Shown here piece after piece: positions 60,381 to 64,000 of a stretch of DNA of 64,000 bases. The stretch covers positions 1-64,000 of the forward strand of contig ML014177.1 in NCBI GenBank assembly GCA_003615045.1. Reading direction: 5' to 3'. How positions within the stretch are numbered: position 1 is the stretch's first letter; every line of letters begins with the position of its first letter. The notes beneath the pieces were generated by a model. It had not been told where the DNA came from. It saw only the letters and a list, made by a program, of their open reading frames with translations, and searched no databases. The stretch comes from Caulochytrium protostelioides. Lineage: Eukaryota; Chytridiomycota; Caulochytriomycetes; Caulochytriales; Caulochytriaceae. The position numbers were made by a program, and so were the translations under genes.

Positions 60381-63300
60381 ATGAGCGACTTCAGCGTGCT
60401 TTCCACCTTCAGTAGTCAGTATTCTGCCTCCCTGAGCACCATCCATCGAGCGCCATCCATCGAGCGGCAACGCTATTCGACCGCCGCTCCCGCCGCTCCT
60501 GTCACCCAGCAAGCGATCGCCAGTATTACCGACCACGCATCCCGACGTCAGCGAGGAACGTGACTCCGCGGTTCAGCCCTACCCACCCCGTCCGCCACAC
60601 AAGGGACTCGCGCCGGGCTTCGCATGCGCATCACCGGCCGGAGCTGCGGCCGGAGCGACTGCGGCGCCGGCGTCGGCGGCTCCCGCGGCGGCCGCCATGT
60701 TCGCGCCGGCTAACAGCCGTCCGCGCGTCCCGACGCCCACGGGCCCGCGCTCCGCGAGCGGCTCGACCGCCTCCCTCCACCGCGTGAGCAGCCACGGCCA
60801 TCTCGTGCTGGCCGACCGCGCCAGCCGCGATGTCGGCGACGGCGACCGCAGTGACCGCCGCGAGCGCCGCCGGATCGCGCGGCGGGCGAGCGCCATGGCG
60901 CTGGCGGGCGGCGCGAGCGCGGCCGCTCGGCCCCGCCCCATCCCGCTCGGGAAGCGGCCACAGGGCATGCGGCTCGAGCGGGCGTTCGGATGCACCGCGA
61001 CCGAGCCGGGCGCGGTCGCCGTGCATCCCGACCCGGCGGCAGCGCTGGTCGCCTATGCCGCGGGCGCCGTCGTCGTCCTTTACCATCATCGCAAAAACCG
61101 GCAGATCCGATACCTCGTGCCGCCCTCGGTCGACCCCGCCGGGACCGCCCGCCAGGGCAGCCTTGGCACCAGCAGCAGCACCAGCGCGACGGCGGCCACG
61201 ACGAAGGCCGCCGCGGCGGGTGCGGGGGGCCACTCGAATGCGCCAGTGACCGCGCTCGCCTTCGCGCCGTGCGGACGCTATCTGGCTGCCGGCAGCGGCG
61301 GCGCAACGCCGAGCATCACGGTGTGGAACCTGCAGACTGACCAGGTGCTCGTCTGCTTGGCCGCACACCGCTACGGCGTTCGCCAGCTGGCTTTTCTCGG
61401 CGGCCCCGGCCCGCAACACCCCTCGCGCGTCAGCGCCGTTCAGGCGCGGTACCTTGTCTCTCTCGGGACGACCCACGACCGCCTGCTGTGTGTGTGGGAC
61501 TGGGCGCTGTCGCGCCGTCTTGCCGCCACGCGCCTCGAAAAGGGCGTCATGGCCTTAGCCGTCCTGCCGCCGGCTGCGCCACCGATCGCCAACGAGCCTC
61601 TGCAGTTCGCGACCGGCGGCCGCGTCCACTGCAAGCTGTGGCAGTTCCATCCCGCGTCGGCGGCAGCTGCCGCGGGGTCGCCCACATCGCCACCCGCATC
61701 GGGGGCTGCCGCGAACGACGCCGCCCTGGGCGCCGGCCTGACCTGTGTGGACGTGCAGCTCGGCGACTTGTATCATGCTGACATCTCTGGCCTGTGCTGG
61801 AACCGCCCATCGACAGCGATCTACGCGGACCCCGCGCCGCCCGAGCTGTACGCCGTCACGCGGTCGGGCATCCTGCTGCTGATGCTGGAGGGCCGGCTTG
61901 ACCGCTGGGTCGACCTCGCGTCACCGCGGGGCGGCACGGTCGCCGCCCTCGGCGACGGTCACGTGGCCTGCGGCTTAGCCGACGGCATGATCCGCGTTTT
62001 CCAGGCCGGCACCCTCGTCTACCAGTACTCATTTCCGAGGCCGCCGCCGCTCACCAGCGCGTATGCGACCGTGCCCTCCACGCAGCGGCCGCGGTCGCCC
62101 TCGTGTGCCTCGCCGCCGCCAGCGTCGGCGCTGGCGGCGGCGGCGGCGGCCGCGCCCTTCGGGTTCCCCGACACGCGCGCGCTCGCGTTCAGTCGCGGCA
62201 CCAACCCGCGGCGTATGCTCGCAGTCGCCGTGTATGCGGACGCGACCGTGATTCTCTGGGACGTGACGCAGCCGACGCATATTGGCAAGTATCGCACGCT
62301 GAGCCACCACGCGCGGTCGGTGTATGGCGTGGCGGCGATGACCCCCAGGCCGGGCGAGCTCCGTGCCGGCGGGGCGACCGGCGGCGCTCACGGCCACGGC
62401 CACGGCCACGGCGCAGGCCCGAACGGCGCCGTGCCGAGCCGGTTCATCTCGTGGAGCTTGGATGGCACGCTGCGCTTCTGGCGGCCGTGCTTGACCTTGC
62501 CCACCCAAGCCACGGCGGCGGCGGCGGCGCTCACGACGACCTCCGCGACGACGGTGTCGCCGTCCAGCGCGGCGGCAGCGGCGGCAGAGACGGAGCTGCA
62601 CCGGCGTCGGAGTTTCTTTTCTCAGGAGCTCTCGGACGTCGTCTCGATCGCGTCCGAGCTTCGCAGCGGCACCCTGACGGCCGATGGCGAGATGGCGATT
62701 GTGGGCGACCGCGACGGCACGGTCCACTTTGTCACGTGCCGCGGTGACGAAACGCCTACGGTAACGGGATCGGTGGTGGCGCAGCAGGGCGAAATCACGG
62801 CCATTGCCGCCTCGACGCAGCATGCGTACTTTGCGACGGGCGGCCGCGACCGCGCGGTCCACGTGTACGGGTTTGACGGCCAGCGGCTGCAGACCTTGGA
62901 GCACCACTCGGCAACCATTACGCATCTCCATTTCTGCGAAGTCTTCCAGGAGACGGCGCCCGCGTCGGCCTCGCCGTCCGCGTCGGGCTCGGCCGCCGGC
63001 TCGACAGCGTCGCTGCCGACTGCCAAGACCGCCGTTGACCTGCTCATCTCCGCCGCGGCCGACAAATCCGTGGCCATCATGACCGCTGTCCAGGGCCGCT
63101 TTGTGACGCAGTCCCACGTGGTTCACCGGGCCTCGCTGGCGGACCTCGCCGTCGTCGATGACGTGCTGTGGCTCGTCCTGAGCGACCGCACGGTTCTCGC
63201 GTACGCGCTGGGGGCGCAGCAGACAACGAAGCTCGCGCAGCCGTCCGTGGCGATCCGGAGCCCCGCCGTCCCGACGCGGGTCGCCGTCGACCGCACCGGC

Positions 63301-64000
63301 TCGCTGATGGTCGTCGCCTCCGCCGACAAACGGCTGCGCCTCATCGCCCTCCATGACGGCACCTGTCTCGCCACCATGGCGGGCCCCTCCGAGCCGATCA
63401 TGGCGCTGCAGCTGCTCGCGACGCCGGGGCGCTTCGCAGTCGCCGCCGCCGACGGCTGCGTCTATGTGTACCGCTGGTCGCGGACCCACGACCCGTCGCC
63501 GCGGCCGCGGCCGCCGGGCTCCCCCGTCGCGGGCCTCACGAGCATCGCGAGCGGCGGATCTCTCCCGGCGGCGGCGGCGGCGGCGGCGCTGCTGCGCCGA
63601 TCGCTCGATCGGCCGCTGGATTCCGCGGCGTCCATGACGCAGCATATCGTGCATCGCCCGCGGTCCACGTCAACGCCGGCCGTCGCCGTCGCCGTCGCCG
63701 TCGCCGCGGAGACACGCGCACGCGATGGGCATCGGCCCGCATCACTGGACGGCGAGCCTCCTGCGTCGCTCGCGTACCGCGATGCGGAAGCCGGCCCGAC
63801 CTGCGGCGCGCTGGCGCCGTCGGCTCCGATCGCTGTCGTGAGCGAGACGGGCGTGGCGCAGTTTCTGGACCGCGGCGATGCGGCGGCGTGGAAGCCGGCC
63901 TGGCTGACGAAGCACGTACCGACGATCATGTCGCCGCTGCGGTCGGAGACACCGCTGATGGCCACGACGCTCGTGGGCGTGGAGCTGGACGCGGGGATGG
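60381..64000 (+). CDS. MABP1/WDR62-like WD40 protein, 3' end beyond the window
   Basis: Long WD40 protein, related to the JNK-scaffold/centrosome proteins MABP1 and WDR62. A single frame (codon phase of 60550) runs open to the right edge with blocks in MABP1 order: LERAFGCTATEPGAVAVHPD, YAAGAVVVLYHHRKNRQI, VTALAFAPCGRYLAAGSGG, VWNLQTDQVLVCLAAHRYGV, LVSLGTTHDRLLCVWDWAL, CKLWQFHP, LYAVTRSGILLLMLEGRLDR, HVACGLADGMIRVF, VYADATVILWDVTQPTHIGK, FISWSLDGTLRFW, FATGGRDRAVHVYGFDG and VVASADKRLRL. Linkers are long and rich in Ala, Ser and Pro. The start is unresolved: the only nearby ATG (60381, MSDFSVLSTFSS) is in another frame. A GT at 60419 and an AG at 60508-60509 would remove 91 nt and join the two frames in phase, so a first exon of 38 nt is the working model. 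WDR62 acts at spindle poles in animals; the role here is inferred. Confidence 0.82.

Overview
This is a eukaryotic nuclear window, most likely from a flagellated (zoosporic) early-diverging fungus such as a blastocladiomycete or chytrid. The lineage is an inference. It rests on fungal-style gene density, short GT-AG introns, GC-rich third codon positions, and the presence together of epsilon-tubulin (TUBE1), the intraflagellar transport protein IFT57, the centrosome/spindle-pole protein WRAP73 and a MABP1/WDR62-like protein. Such a set is expected only where motile cilia and centrioles are kept.

Layout. At 1-12 kb lie a mitochondrial carrier cut by the left edge, eIF2-beta, a decayed Fanzor copy (A), an AlkB-family dioxygenase, mitochondrial EF-G and WRAP73. 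At 12-21.9 kb lie a three-exon proteasome assembly chaperone 4 (PSMG4), Fanzor copy B, an acyl-CoA ligase with a peroxisomal tail, a four-exon NECAP endocytic adaptor, TUBE1 and ribosomal protein uS5 (RPS2). At 22-23.1 kb is Fanzor copy C, followed by about 5.4 kb with no supported gene. At 28.6-38 kb are two large low-complexity transcription factors, one C2H2 zinc finger and one Myb. At 38.5-45 kb are a mitochondrial PPR-like protein and mitochondrial EF-Tu. At 47-64 kb are a secreted tyrosinase with a lectin-like N-terminal region, RFC1, a HUT1/SLC35B-type nucleotide-sugar transporter, an HDHD5-like HAD protein, IFT57 and the start of a MABP1/WDR62-like WD40 protein cut by the right edge.

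The genes do not form operons. Recurring themes are mitochondrial gene expression (EF-G, EF-Tu, PPR protein, carrier) and the flagellum/centriole (TUBE1, IFT57, WRAP73, WDR62-like). Many pairs are convergent with very short 3' gaps, the tightest being NECAP/TUBE1 with 31 bp between stop codons.

The most unusual content is a family of three degenerate Fanzor copies. Fanzors are the eukaryotic relatives of TnpB, the RNA-guided nuclease of IS605-type elements. Reading across the copies recovers the RuvC-I DPG block, the central YGAS block, the DEFRT block and the RuvC-III RDLNAALN block, each broken by frameshifts or stops. All three copies share a short sequence spanning the stop codon, and two carry a palindrome or hairpin about 15 nt after it, where a guide RNA would be expected. 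Copy C looks like a recombinant of A-type and B-type sequence.

Limits: no alignments or searches could be run. Intron borders were placed by eye from GT-AG sites, phase and family resemblance. Start exons of eIF2-beta and the MABP1-like gene are unresolved.
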